A stretch of 64,000 bases of DNA from Corella eumyota. Its lineage: Eukaryota; Chordata; Ascidiacea; Phlebobranchia; Corellidae. The stretch lies in contig OY720100.1 of NCBI GenBank assembly GCA_963082875.1, positions 15,400,591 to 15,464,590 of the forward strand, in the 5' to 3' direction. Below are positions 14,201 through 26,200 of the stretch, in pieces. The stretch's first letter is position 1, and each line of letters opens with the position of its first letter. Both the position numbers and the translations under genes were made by a program. The notes under the pieces are model-generated. The model did not search any database. It saw only the letters and a program-made list of their open reading frames with translations, and was not told where the DNA came from.

Positions 14201-17200
14201 ATTAGATACAATTTGCCCCCCTCCCCCCAAAGAAGTTTTATTGTTACAATTTTCCTTGCCCAGAAATCCGACGAGTAAAAATGTCCGGCCTTTCAAAACA
14301 AGTACGACGTTAACTACAAGCGAAGTTAACACTCGCTTGAAATCCAATACCGCCTCTGCGGTTCGAACACTTTCCAAAATATGACGTCACTTCTCAGCCG
14401 CCATATTGGGGCCTGAAGTCATTACCAACCGCGAGGTCATGACCCCTGTATGTTATGACAATGTGGCGTAACGTGCGATGGCTACAAAAAGCTAATGTCT
14501 TTTTTTCGCGAGACGCCCTGCGAAAAAAGATGACGTAGTCATTCTAAAAAAGGTCACGTGGTATATATAGTGCGTGTAAAAGTTTCTTAAAATAAAGGCT
14601 AATTAAATTGACGCTTATTAAGTTATTATCTGATGACGTAACGCGGCCGAATTTGGGTATAAGTCGACTTTATTTGGTAAGGTAGAAAAAGCAATTAAAT
14701 TCGCAGTGTTTTGATACACACCGTTTACCACAACATCAATAACGTAACAGTGCACACGCCCTGTTATATGACCCTGTCCTGAAGCCGCGAATTAATTTTA
14801 AATCTCTTTTTAACCGAATTTTCTGGGCACGATTCGAAATCAGTTTAAAATTGTATGTATAGGGTAGAGAACAGGTCAGTGGGATTACGTCATTGATTTG
14901 AAATTTCACACCCGACTTGAACACGCGTTGTAATCCACTCTCTCTTTTTAAAATCACGCGTATTATTATTTAAGGCCACTTTAAAGGGGAAGTAAATTAA
15001 AATGGGTTAAATTTAAAAAAATATATTTAATTAAAACATCATTATACAGCATGACTTATTCAAACAATAAATTATTGAACAACAATTTCATTCAAATTTT
15101 AAAATATTGTTCTTTCCCTTTTTGGGTAAAAAATTGCCCCAAATCTGTAACTCTCATTGGGTAAAAAGGTCCCTCCCCCTTTTGGGTAAAAAATTGACCT
15201 GACCCCAGCACCCTTATTAAAAAAAAATGCCCCTCTTCCTTTGGGTAAAATATTGACCCAAACCTGTAACTCTTATTGGGTAAAAAGGTCCCTCCCTCCT
15301 TTAGGTAAAAAATTGACCCGAATCTGTCACATATATTGGATAAAAATGCCCTCCCTCCTTCTCCATTTGGGTAAAAAAGTGATCCGAACCTGGTACTCTT
15401 ATAGGGTAAAAAGGTCCCTCCCTCCTTTGGGTAAAAAAATGACCCAACCCTGGCAAATATATCGGAAAAAATTGCCCCCCCCCCCCCCCTTCCCTCTTTG
15501 GGTAAAAAAGTGATCCGAACCTGGCACCCTTATTGGATAAAATGCGGACACTTGCCCTTCATTTAAAGGTTGTGGTTACATTATAACAACTTTAACTACT
15601 TAACTTTCCAGTTATCAAAGCCTGTTGCATCAACAAAAAGCGGGGCGTGCCATAGTCGCATGTTACCCTTTATTTTGCAACTGAACCCCAGCTATTTACT
15701 TTCGTTAGGGTGAAGGTGGACCCCTAAAAACGGAAATATTTTAAATAACCCATAACAGAATGTCTGTCATTTTTTTAACCGCTCCCGAATCGCATGCATA
15801 TATTTGTGATATCATTTTTGGGGTTAGTTTACCTCTTCTCGCGTGCCCCTTTTATATATGTGTGTGGTATTATTTGTAGTTACGTCATCTATAAATCTTT
15901 GGCGCTACTTTTGCGCTGTTAACACTTTCGCTTAATGTCTATATCATGACGTCATTGCTATTTACAAAATTCTAGTCTTAAAATTTTTAAAAAAATTTAG
16001 GCACTTTTTTGGAAGTCGATTACGTCATTTCGAATTTCTGAATTCAGCGTTTGATCTAAAATTATGATTGCGTCTAATTTTAATAGCTTCAATTTAAGGA
16101 AATTATTATCAAAGTCAAATTTTAAAGCTAATCGTTATTACTATTATTTTATTTTCGTTTACTTTGAAGTTTTTATTGTTATTTATTCAAAATTGGTCGC
16201 ATTTTTACTTAAATGTTAGCCATGACTTTATTAAATACGCCCTTAATCCAAAGCGCGTGCGTTGTTACGATAGTAATTGATAAAAGGCAACGTAAAATTG
16301 GCGCGTATTTTTATTAAGGGTTCTGTAACGGAAATGTGTCATAAAATTTTGTAGACTGGTCCGGGATTAAATCTATCGTCAGCTCTAACACCTTTCTGTT
16401 ATATTTAACGACGTATTAAATATTAAAATCAATTTTTTTAAAAGTAGTTTTGAAATAGAGTTGAAATTTGTCTTAAAATAAAGTAATTTTTAAGTTTTTT
16501 TTTTTTTAAATATTTAAAAAAAAAAATTTTTTAATAACAGTTAACTTCTATATTTTGGCATAATTTTAAATGTATTTATTTTTTAACATTATGATAACGT
16601 AATTTAAATACAAAAATATTCGTTATTTTAAATTACTGTAACCCAAACCTTTCGAAAACCGATTTTATTTTTTTTCGCACCTAATTTGGCTACATTTCCC
16701 ACGTATATATGACACACTGTTACGACACAAATTGATCAGTGACGTCACATTAACCTAATATCTGCGCACGCGAGGTATGTTTAGGTGTATTGGTTCTAAA
16801 ACATAATTATCAACCAATTTTCAACCGCCGTGTAAAAGTCTTGGGTTTCTTTGTTTTTTAATTTGGCGAACTGTTACTTGAAAAAAATAAAATAGTTGAC
16901 ATTTTCAAACGGAAGTTATCACTTAGCTGAAAAAGCATTACATCATTTGCACTTCTTGCAACCCCCATTAACTACTTAAAAGTCAAATTATATTTACAAC
17001 TTAAACACTTTCAGTTTATTTATAGATCTTTAAATATTTTTTGTGCGAAAAAAAACAACGTACTGTATTTAAAAAAAAATAATTTATCCCCGATGTGAGA
17101 AAGTTGAAAATTAGCTTAAAATCTCATAACCTTAACCATGTAAGTACATACCCCAATTTAAGTCAAAATTAAAACGCTCTACTGCTGGTACCGTAACAAT

Positions 17201-20200
17201 ATCCATTTCAAAGCAGCTGTTTTTAGAAAAAATTAAAAAAATAATTTGAATAAGATGACTTAGTCGTCAAATATTAGACAAAAACGACTTAAGTAGCTTG
17301 TTGGGCCAAAGTCTAGACCCTTTACTTCTTTGAACATAGGTTTTACGTTGTACGAGTTATTAAATGTAACTTAACCGGGTTTTTCTTTAATATTTCGGCT
17401 CGTATAACTGTAATGGTAATTGAGAGCACCTATTTTGATATTAAATTAATTCGGGAGCGTGCGATAATTCATATCATTTTATAATATGCCAAAATTGTAA
17501 TGGAATACTTTATGCGGTTTTTGTTTAAGCTTAACTCTTTAAAATCAACATTAAAGCCTTTAAAAATAAATCTAAATGGAATAGAGTCCCCAAATTTTTA
17601 GAGGGATATTTAGGGGGTTTCATTTGCCTATTTGTCAAAGCTTTAAGGGGTTCTTTTACCCCTCTGTAAATTTTTAACCCCCCACGTTTACCCAGTTGTG
17701 GTAATAATATTAATTTTTTAAAAATTTTTACTAAATGAAATAAAGCCCCAAAATTTTTAGGGGGAGATTAAGGGATTTTATTTACTCCTATGTCAAAGCT
17801 TAACGGGGTTCATTAACCCCTGTAAATTTTGAAAACCCACGTTTCACAAAACTTAAGTACAACGTGCTTTTATAAAAACTTGATTTAATTAATTTCGCTT
17901 TCAGGCTATCTTAATCAAATGTTTAACTTTCTGAAACGGAAGCTTTGCCGACTCTCTCACTAATTAAACAGTCTAAAGTGCTTAAAACCCTTAAACCACA
18001 TTAAGTTAGCTACTACAGCGTTATCCCTTCTTGCTTATCCAAGCGATATTAACCTCTAAACAGTCAGCAGCGTGTTTTGTTTCCAGAGCGTTAAAATTAG
18101 GCGGATAATCCGATTAGGCGGATTACCTCGGTTCCGGTTGTTAAGTTTTCCGCAACGCAATCCGCATGTAAACGCAGGTATTACATGACATGTTTACACA
18201 GCATGGAACGTAGTTTAACGTGAAGTGTAAACAACTCGTAGCGTGAAACGGAAAATTACCTAATTTGAGTTTTGGAATTGACAAGCGCAAAATTGCCCAT
18301 TTTTTGTTGATATTTTGTCCTTTATTTGAACCGACTTTTTACAGTTAAAATCATAGAATTTTTTTATAAAATTTGATTCCTTTTTTTAACTTATAATATT
18401 ACATTTTTCTTAAATAAAACTTAAATTTATTAATCTTTATACTTTTTCAAAATTAGGTCTTATATAATATTTTAAACTTTGGTTTGATATAATCTTTATA
18501 TTATTAATGGTTATGTGTTTACGCTTAGTGGTTAGTATTATGGCATTAATACCTTATATATTACTTACTACGTGACTAGAATACCAGCTGTTGTGCTGTT
18601 AATATAAACACCTAATTTGCATATAAGTTTTTTCTATTGTTCTTAAATGTAAAATTTTTAATTTTAATGTTTGTTAAATTTTTGATTTTTTTTAGGTATT
18701 TCAAGTTGCCTACGTTATAATCAAAGCCGGGAATTCCCCTCGTCCGGGAAATTGGATTTTGGAAAAATCGTTGGACGGAATTATTTGGAAACCGTGGCAA
18801 TATTTCGCCACTTCAAATAGGTAAAAAATGATTTTTTTGATAAAAAATGTCATTTATAAAATTAAAAAGTTAAAGAACTGGGCATCATTACTTGCTGTTC
18901 TATGTTTAATTCTCACTGCTTCTATGTTGTAGCATCTTTAAGCAAGGCGTTTAAATTCAAAAAAAAAAATTCAAAAAAAAATAATAAAAAAGATTTTAAA
19001 TTTTATTTTTTTAATATTTTGCTTTTATTAAATTTCTAACATTTTTTTAATATATCCATTCTTTCATATTTTTAGTGAATGTTTTAAAGCTTATGGGATA
19101 CCAGGGACGGTCGGAGCACCTCAATATAGAAGTGACAACCAAGTTATGTGTACATCTTACTTCTCACAAATTATTCCATTCGAAAACGGAGAGGTAGACT
19201 TTTAAAAAATATATGTTTTTTTTTAACTTTAAATAAATTTTTGTCAACATGTAGAACACTTGGTTTTTCTACATGAGATTCTGGGTTTGATCCCCACTGC
19301 TTTTATGCTGTCACGCCTTTGAGTAAGACGCTATAAATGGTATGAACTCCTGCTGAGTCAATACTTAATCAACAGTATAATTATTGGACAACTATAATGT
19401 ATATTATTCCAAACTGCCAAAGGCAACTCGAGACTGGGTCTGGGTAAGTAATGTTACTCTATGTTTAGGTCGCGCATCGACTCTCCCACATTGAGGATAA
19501 ATAAACAAAAAAAAAATAAGTTAAAAATATGTAAATAAAATTATCAAATTATTTTTTTTTAGCTTTTTGTTTCCTTAATAAACGGTCGGCCCAGCGCTGA
19601 GAATCCGTCACCGGAGTTAGTGGACTTCACATCCGCACGATTTATCCGACTCCGCTTCCAGAAGATCCGGACTCTCCACGGAGATCTTATGACGTTGAGT
19701 TCCCATGGGGACAACGACCCGACCGTGACGAGACGCGTAAGTCACGTGGTTAAGATAATTAGATTAAATTAAAACCGGATCTCAGGTTCTATTTATAATA
19801 AATATGCAGCTGAGCTAATAGTTTGTTTCTGTGTTTTAAAAAGAATATAAGTTAAGTTAAAATTCAAATTTACTTATGTTTTTTCTTTAAATTAGAAAAA
19901 TTATGTATTTTGAGTATTTTTATTAATTTTAGTTAAGCAAAAAGCTTAGATAATATTTAAAATAAGTAGAAAAAATTAAAATTTAAAATTTTAGTTAGAA
20001 GTATTAGATATGATTTATTTTTATATTTTTTTAATACTATGTTATAATCTATATATTGTAAATTCAAAATAGACAAATCATTTTTAAGAGTATTTTTATT
20101 TATTTTAAATTAGACAATAAGTTTAAATAATAGTAATAATAATAAAAAAAATTCACATTTAATATTTTTATTTAGAAAAGTTTTTTATGTTATGTTATAG

Positions 20201-23200
20201 TCTTTATATTATAAAATTATCAATTTTTAAAAAAATAGATTTTTATTTTTACATTCTTTCGGTTTTAAGTTTATATTATATTTATTCTAAAGATTAAAAC
20301 ATCAAAGTAATTTAGACACTCGTTTTTGTTAACTTAATCTATTTCGAGTCGCGTTTTTATGACATTTTATTACATACTTGACATAAAAAAAAAAAATTTA
20401 ATTTGTTAATCAAAAATTTAAAACCTAATTTAAAGCGCTTTTAAATAAGGTTAAAAAAAATAAAAAAAATTAATGAAGTAATTAAAAAATATTAAAATAA
20501 GGTCAATTTTTGTTTGATATTTTTAAAAAAAAGTTTTAAATTTTTTTTTATTTGTTTTTTTAATATTTTGTTATTTTAATCAACCTCCAGCTGCGAATTA
20601 AACTTATTAAACGTCACGTAGTGATGTCATAATTAACTCTGATACCCAACAATAGCACGGAGTTTTCTATTTAAAAACGCGACGCAAAAGCAGGGCACTG
20701 CGACATTGTCTGAAGACAAAAATTTAATAAAAATTCAGATTATTTAATAAAAATTTTAAAATGCTTAATTTTTTTTTTTTTTTTGAAAAATTATGTCGGC
20801 CGATTTAAAAAGAAATTATTCGCAATTGTAGTCGGGAATTAAATAAACCCTCGTTTGAAGTTTTAAAAAAAATCAAAATAAATTTGCCGATCTGGTCGCT
20901 AGTCATTATTTCAATTACTTCAACCAGCAAAGAAGATTAGGGAAAGGTATATAGTCACACGATTTAAGTTTCTCGTTAAAACAGACGGTCAATACGCGCA
21001 AGTACTGTTCATAATATTAAAGTTACATAGATTTTAGGCTGTATGTTGATATTTAGTTTAAGTATTGCAGCAAAAAAGATGCTAAAATAAGTAACTATTC
21101 TTATAGGATAGGTAGTAACATAACGCTGTAGGTATATTTATATATAGGTAATGTTTTTAGTTTAACTTGCCATTTCCTGTTAAGATATATAGCTCTTAGT
21201 ATGACTTTTCAAGTAGTTTTTTATCGGTGAAGTTGTTAGACTATCCAGTTAAGTTGTGGCGACTGTAGTGGCAGACTTCTGTGTGTTGTAGTGGCCGGGG
21301 CTGTAACTTAATGCGCTGCTACATCGCTTTCTTTTCACTTTTCATCGCGCCGTAAAGTTACTTTGTAAGATGCCAGTTTAAATCAATGTAGCGAGCCGAC
21401 AGATTAAATTGTGTATTTAGCTACAGTATTCTATAAAGAGTAGAGGTATGGACCGCTTTAAAAGCAATATCGTAAGATAGATTACAGCATACAACTTAGA
21501 ATATATCAGTTTATAATTTTTATGATTTATTTTTTATTTTTTTACAAGTAGAATTTAAAATTTTTTCGTGATATAAAAAAAAGGAAAACTCGATTTATTA
21601 GACCATGCTTATAAAGTTGAATGGTGCAAGAATTATTTAAACTATTTTCTGGATTTGCAAATTATTTTTCGTCGTATCATGGAGATAAGGATAATATGGA
21701 ATGGGATTTATTTATTTTGCTGCGTCATAACATTATGTAATGTCGTTGGATTATCGGCACAAACCCACAGAAGCAGTTTAATGCAAAGAGACCATTTAAG
21801 TTATTCTAATACGCATGCGCGCCAGCGTTTTGCTACATCACAATTATTTATTTTTAAACGAAAAAACACTTTGTCGAAGTCGTATACAAATCGTTTTGAT
21901 ATCCGAAGACATCGGCAAAATTCAACATTTTTCGCCGACTTTATGGACCGAAGATCCCGCAGGACGCTAATATCGCGCCGGGCTGATATGTCTCTGTTAA
22001 AAGCCCATAGAACTGCTGCTGCGATTTGTCCGTGCGGTGCACGGTCATTAACAGATGTGCTACGCCAGGTAGGGTGCATAGGAAGTTATTGCATATCGAT
22101 TACAGTCGTTGGCTGCAATTGAAAACGTCAATCTTTCAGTTCAATCAGTCAGCAGCTCAGGCCATTCTTTTTATATAATCTTTCCCTAGTGGTTTTTGAC
22201 TGGAATTGGCCCTTGATTACCCTTAAATTGTCGAGAATATGACAAAAATTTTAATCGAAAATTTGGCAAAAAAATTCTAATTTTTTTAATCGTGTGAAAG
22301 TGTAAATATATACGATTATGAATGATGTATAAGCCTATATTTATAACTATAAATCGTGACTAGGTATAAAATATAGGTTGTAATAATGTCCTATTAGTAC
22401 AGAGCTTTAAACGTTGTACAGTTCTTACTTTAATGACTGGATCGGCGGCCTGTGATTGAAATTCGAAATTTCTTTGTCCGAAATGCGCGCGTGTCTTTAG
22501 TTTACGATTCCTAACGACGACAATTTTTAGTCATTAAGGGAATAGAAATCGCCTTTAGGAATTAATTTGCAACGTAATTACATCGTAAAATATTAATCCT
22601 TTTAGACAAAAAGAATTCACCTAATAAACTACCATTTACGTGCGTTTATGAACCTAGAATTAAGAGTGCATCGTCTTCTATTCACCTGTTAAACTGGGTT
22701 TGGGTAACCAAAATTGTATTTCACTATAAAACCGTGTGTAAAAACGTAATAACTTATATCACGACTCTATCTATGAACTTAGTATATTAATTTCTCCTAG
22801 TTACATCATTTTTTTGGTGTTTTTTATATCGTTTTATATAATGCCGTTTATAGTGCATAAAAAACTCGAAATAACAAAAAAAGAGTAGAATGTAAAGGCC
22901 AAGCGCTTTGGTAGATTGTTGATATTTTGACAGATTTGTCGACCACCTGACCACATTTTATGATTTAGCTGACATAATCCGGTAACTCTAATGTACAACA
23001 TACACGACTATCCCAACTTACACATCCAACGCCCGCTCTAACATTAACGCGTAATAAATTGTGTGTTAACTTACAATACCTATAACGTAATTTCATTAAA
23101 TATTATCAATTTTTGCTAATTAATCCGTGAAAATTATTAAGTATACTAATACAATTGTTATTTTAATATACATGTTCGTTTATAGAGTCATGTATATTAG

Positions 23201-26200
23201 AAATATATAAAGTATGTCATAATTTAACGGTTAAATCTTGGATTTTTTCAATATTTTAGTTTTTGTTGGGTATAAAAACGTATTGCGGTTCTAAATTCTT
23301 GTTCGGTCTAACCACAAATATTGATAACGTCGTTGTTATCGCATATTTCTTAGCAACTAAATCGATTAAACTACAAAATTGTAAAGTATATTGCTAACCA
23401 TTTATCACAAAAATAACCAAAAAAAATGTTAAGCTATGTTTTTAATGTACACTACTTTATAGTATTACTTTGGTTTGTTTTTTAGCTCATTTTTAAATGA
23501 TTTTTTTGTATATTTTTAGTATTACTACACCATAAAAGATATCAGTATTGGAGGGATGTGTATTTGTTATGGTCATGCAAGCACTTGTCCAGCTAACTCA
23601 TTTGATGGAGTAAGTACAACTTGAATTTGAAACAAAATAATAACATTTAAATAAGGAAAATTGAGAAATAAAAATGCTCTTTAGGCCTTAGTTAAAACAC
23701 AGGTTAAAAAGATCATTTTACCAATATTTACCTGCTGCGTGATGTAGTGGTTATAACACTTGGTTTACTACATGAGGTCCTGTGTTCAATCCCCACTGCT
23801 CTCATGCTGTAGCGCTCTTGAGTAAGGGGCTATAAACGGTATGAACTCCTGCTGAGCCAACACTTAATTAGTAGCTTAATTATCTGGCAATTTTAGTTAT
23901 TAGTAACTAGCAAAAGTGGTTATGTAATATATGTGCAAAACCTGTTTCCTTAGATATTTTTAAGTAACAAATTGTTCATGTTTTAGTTGTTTAGTTGTGC
24001 ATGTGAGCATAATACTGCTGGACACAATTGTGAGATTTGTAAACCAGGATTTAATCAACTGGAGTGGAAACCTGGGAACGATAATTTCAAATGTGAAGGT
24101 GAATAGAAAATTACCATTTATGAGAAAAAAATTGCAAAAAATTTACAGTTCAAGTAATACAACAACATATACAAAATACACCAATTTGGGTTCAAACCCC
24201 ACTGTTTGCATTCTGTAGCGTTCTTGAGTAAGGCACTATAAACGGTATGAACTTCTGCCGAGCCAGCACTTAATCAGCAGCATAATTATCAGGCAATTAT
24301 AATCTATAATATCTCAAACTGCCGAATGCAACTTGAGACTGGATTGGAGTAACTCATGTTACTCTATGTTTAGGTCGCGCATTCGACCTTCCCACATCAA
24401 GGATAAATAAATAAAAAAAAATGAAGCCAATAAAACAAAAAATAGAAAAAATTTAAATATTTGAAATTTTTTTTAGAGTGTAATTGTAACGGCCATGCGG
24501 ATGCCTGTGTCTTTGATTCGGAAGTTGCGAAGAGACGGGAGAGCATCAACATCCGAGGAGAATACGAAGGAGGAGGAGTCTGCGTCGGATGCAGGGATTT
24601 AACGGAGGGCATCAACTGCCAAACGTAAGCATTTGTAATCTTAGTGAAAAAAATTTTAAATTTAAAAGTTTTTTTTTTAATTTAAAATTAATTTTTTTTC
24701 TACAAAATATCACAACTTATAAGTAACTTTCATATCTACGATATTAGCCTAATAAAGAAGATACCTTAAACAAACAAATTAATAACTTAACATATAAAGT
24801 TAAAACTTCAATAAAAAAATAAATATTTATTGTTTAGTTGTCAATACTTTTAATGGTTAAACAAACAAAAAACTAAAACCATTTCTTTGTCGTGAACCTT
24901 TAAAGTTATAATTATTATAAACTTACGAAATAATAAGCAGGGTTTAGTATTTAAACACGTAATTTCAATATGATTAAGTATTTATGTCAATTAAACAAGA
25001 TAGGGGTATAATTTGAAAACAAAACTGCTTTTTGTTATGATAATTAATTCAGTATTAGTAAATAAATCGCGTTTTTTGATCGTTTTCTTAAAATCTTTTT
25101 ACAGAGAATGTTTGATTGTCTTGTAATAATTGGTATTTTATTATTAATTTAAAGTACAAGCAGTGGGAATCGAACCTGAGACCTTTCAAATGTTGGTATA
25201 CAGTGTCTCTACTCAATGCACTATGCTATTGATATTCACAACATAATCTATTTTTTTTTATTGTATAATAAATTAAAGTACATTTAGTGGTAATCAAACC
25301 TGAGACCTTTCAAATGGTGGTATACGTCGCCTTTACTCACTGCACTATGCTACTGATATTCACAACATAATTTATTAATTTTTTCTTTAATATTCTAGTT
25401 GTACGAACGGATATTATCGACCCCTTAATGTTGAACCCAGCGACGATTTCCCATGCGTAGAATGCGATTGCGATCCGTATGGTGGCGCAAGAGTGTCCGG
25501 TAACTCTGGACCGCACACGTGCGTGAAAGATGTTAGTTTTGTGGACATAGATCGAGATTTATACCCAGGTTCTTGCTACTGTAATGACGGGTTTACTGGG
25601 CAAAGATGCGACAGGTAAAATGACTATTTTATGTTTTGTTATTTTATTTTAATTATGCCCTAAAACAAAAATTTGTTTCTGTTAAAATTTTGATTTAAAA
25701 AGTTTAAAATTAAGGCTTTAAAAATGTGTGATTTAGTTGTAATTTAAATTAAAGTTAAAATTTACATACGTTAAAGCTTCCTAGGATATAAATGTGATGT
25801 AATTGTTATAATTTTATCATAATTATGTTTTCTTATGAAGGTCTTAACCACTTAAAACTTAACAAAAATTGCCATTTAATTATCGGAGAAAATGCATTTT
25901 AAATTAAAATTTGAATTTTTTTATTTGATTTTTGTTGCAGTTGCGCGTTCGGTTATAGGGGATTCCCCAACTGTGAACCTTGTCCTTGTAATGTTGCTGG
26001 AAGTTTAAACGAAGATCCATGCTCAGGAAATTGTGTTTGTAAAGTAAGAAAATTTATATTATAAATATTTGAAAATAATTTTAGTAAGCCTAAAAATTTA
26101 TTTTTAGTTACTTTAAATGTAGAAATGCTAAGTACTGTACTTTACCATATAACGTCTTGGGTTCAATCCCCACTGCTCTCATGCTGTAGCGCTTTTGAGT

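Larger units (their letters stand above)
13230..18695. other. laminin intron 3 (5.5 kb)
   Basis: No exon is evident. It holds a GC-richer block around 13.41-13.57 kb, an imperfect hairpin at 14.5 kb, a minisatellite at 15.12-15.55 kb, a duplicated C/G-run segment at 17.57-17.84 kb, several TGACGTCA octamers and long A/T runs near 16.5 kb. Confidence 0.7.
19737..23519. other. laminin intron 6 (3.8 kb)
   Basis: It is AT-rich from 19.8 to 20.6 kb with many A/T runs and little else. A more balanced segment from about 20.6 to 23.1 kb contains the intronic ORF at 21679. I see no SINE in it. Confidence 0.65.
12643..23609 (+). other. lama1/2: laminin exons 2-7: LN (domain VI)
   Basis: Exons: 12643-12785, 13083-13229, 18696-18820, 19076-19193, 19563-19736, 23520-23609. 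The translation begins [17 protein letters not shown] and shows [69 protein letters not shown] and [20 protein letters not shown]. All are landmarks of the laminin alpha N-terminal domain, which self-assembles laminins into networks by joining alpha, beta and gamma LN domains. The introns are the largest of the gene (5.5 kb and 3.8 kb). Exon 7 begins in phase 0, which matters for the intronic ORF described below. Confidence 0.93.

Noticed and set aside
15241-15513. 90-codon frame in intron 3
   Set aside because: It lies entirely within the minisatellite and reads its units.
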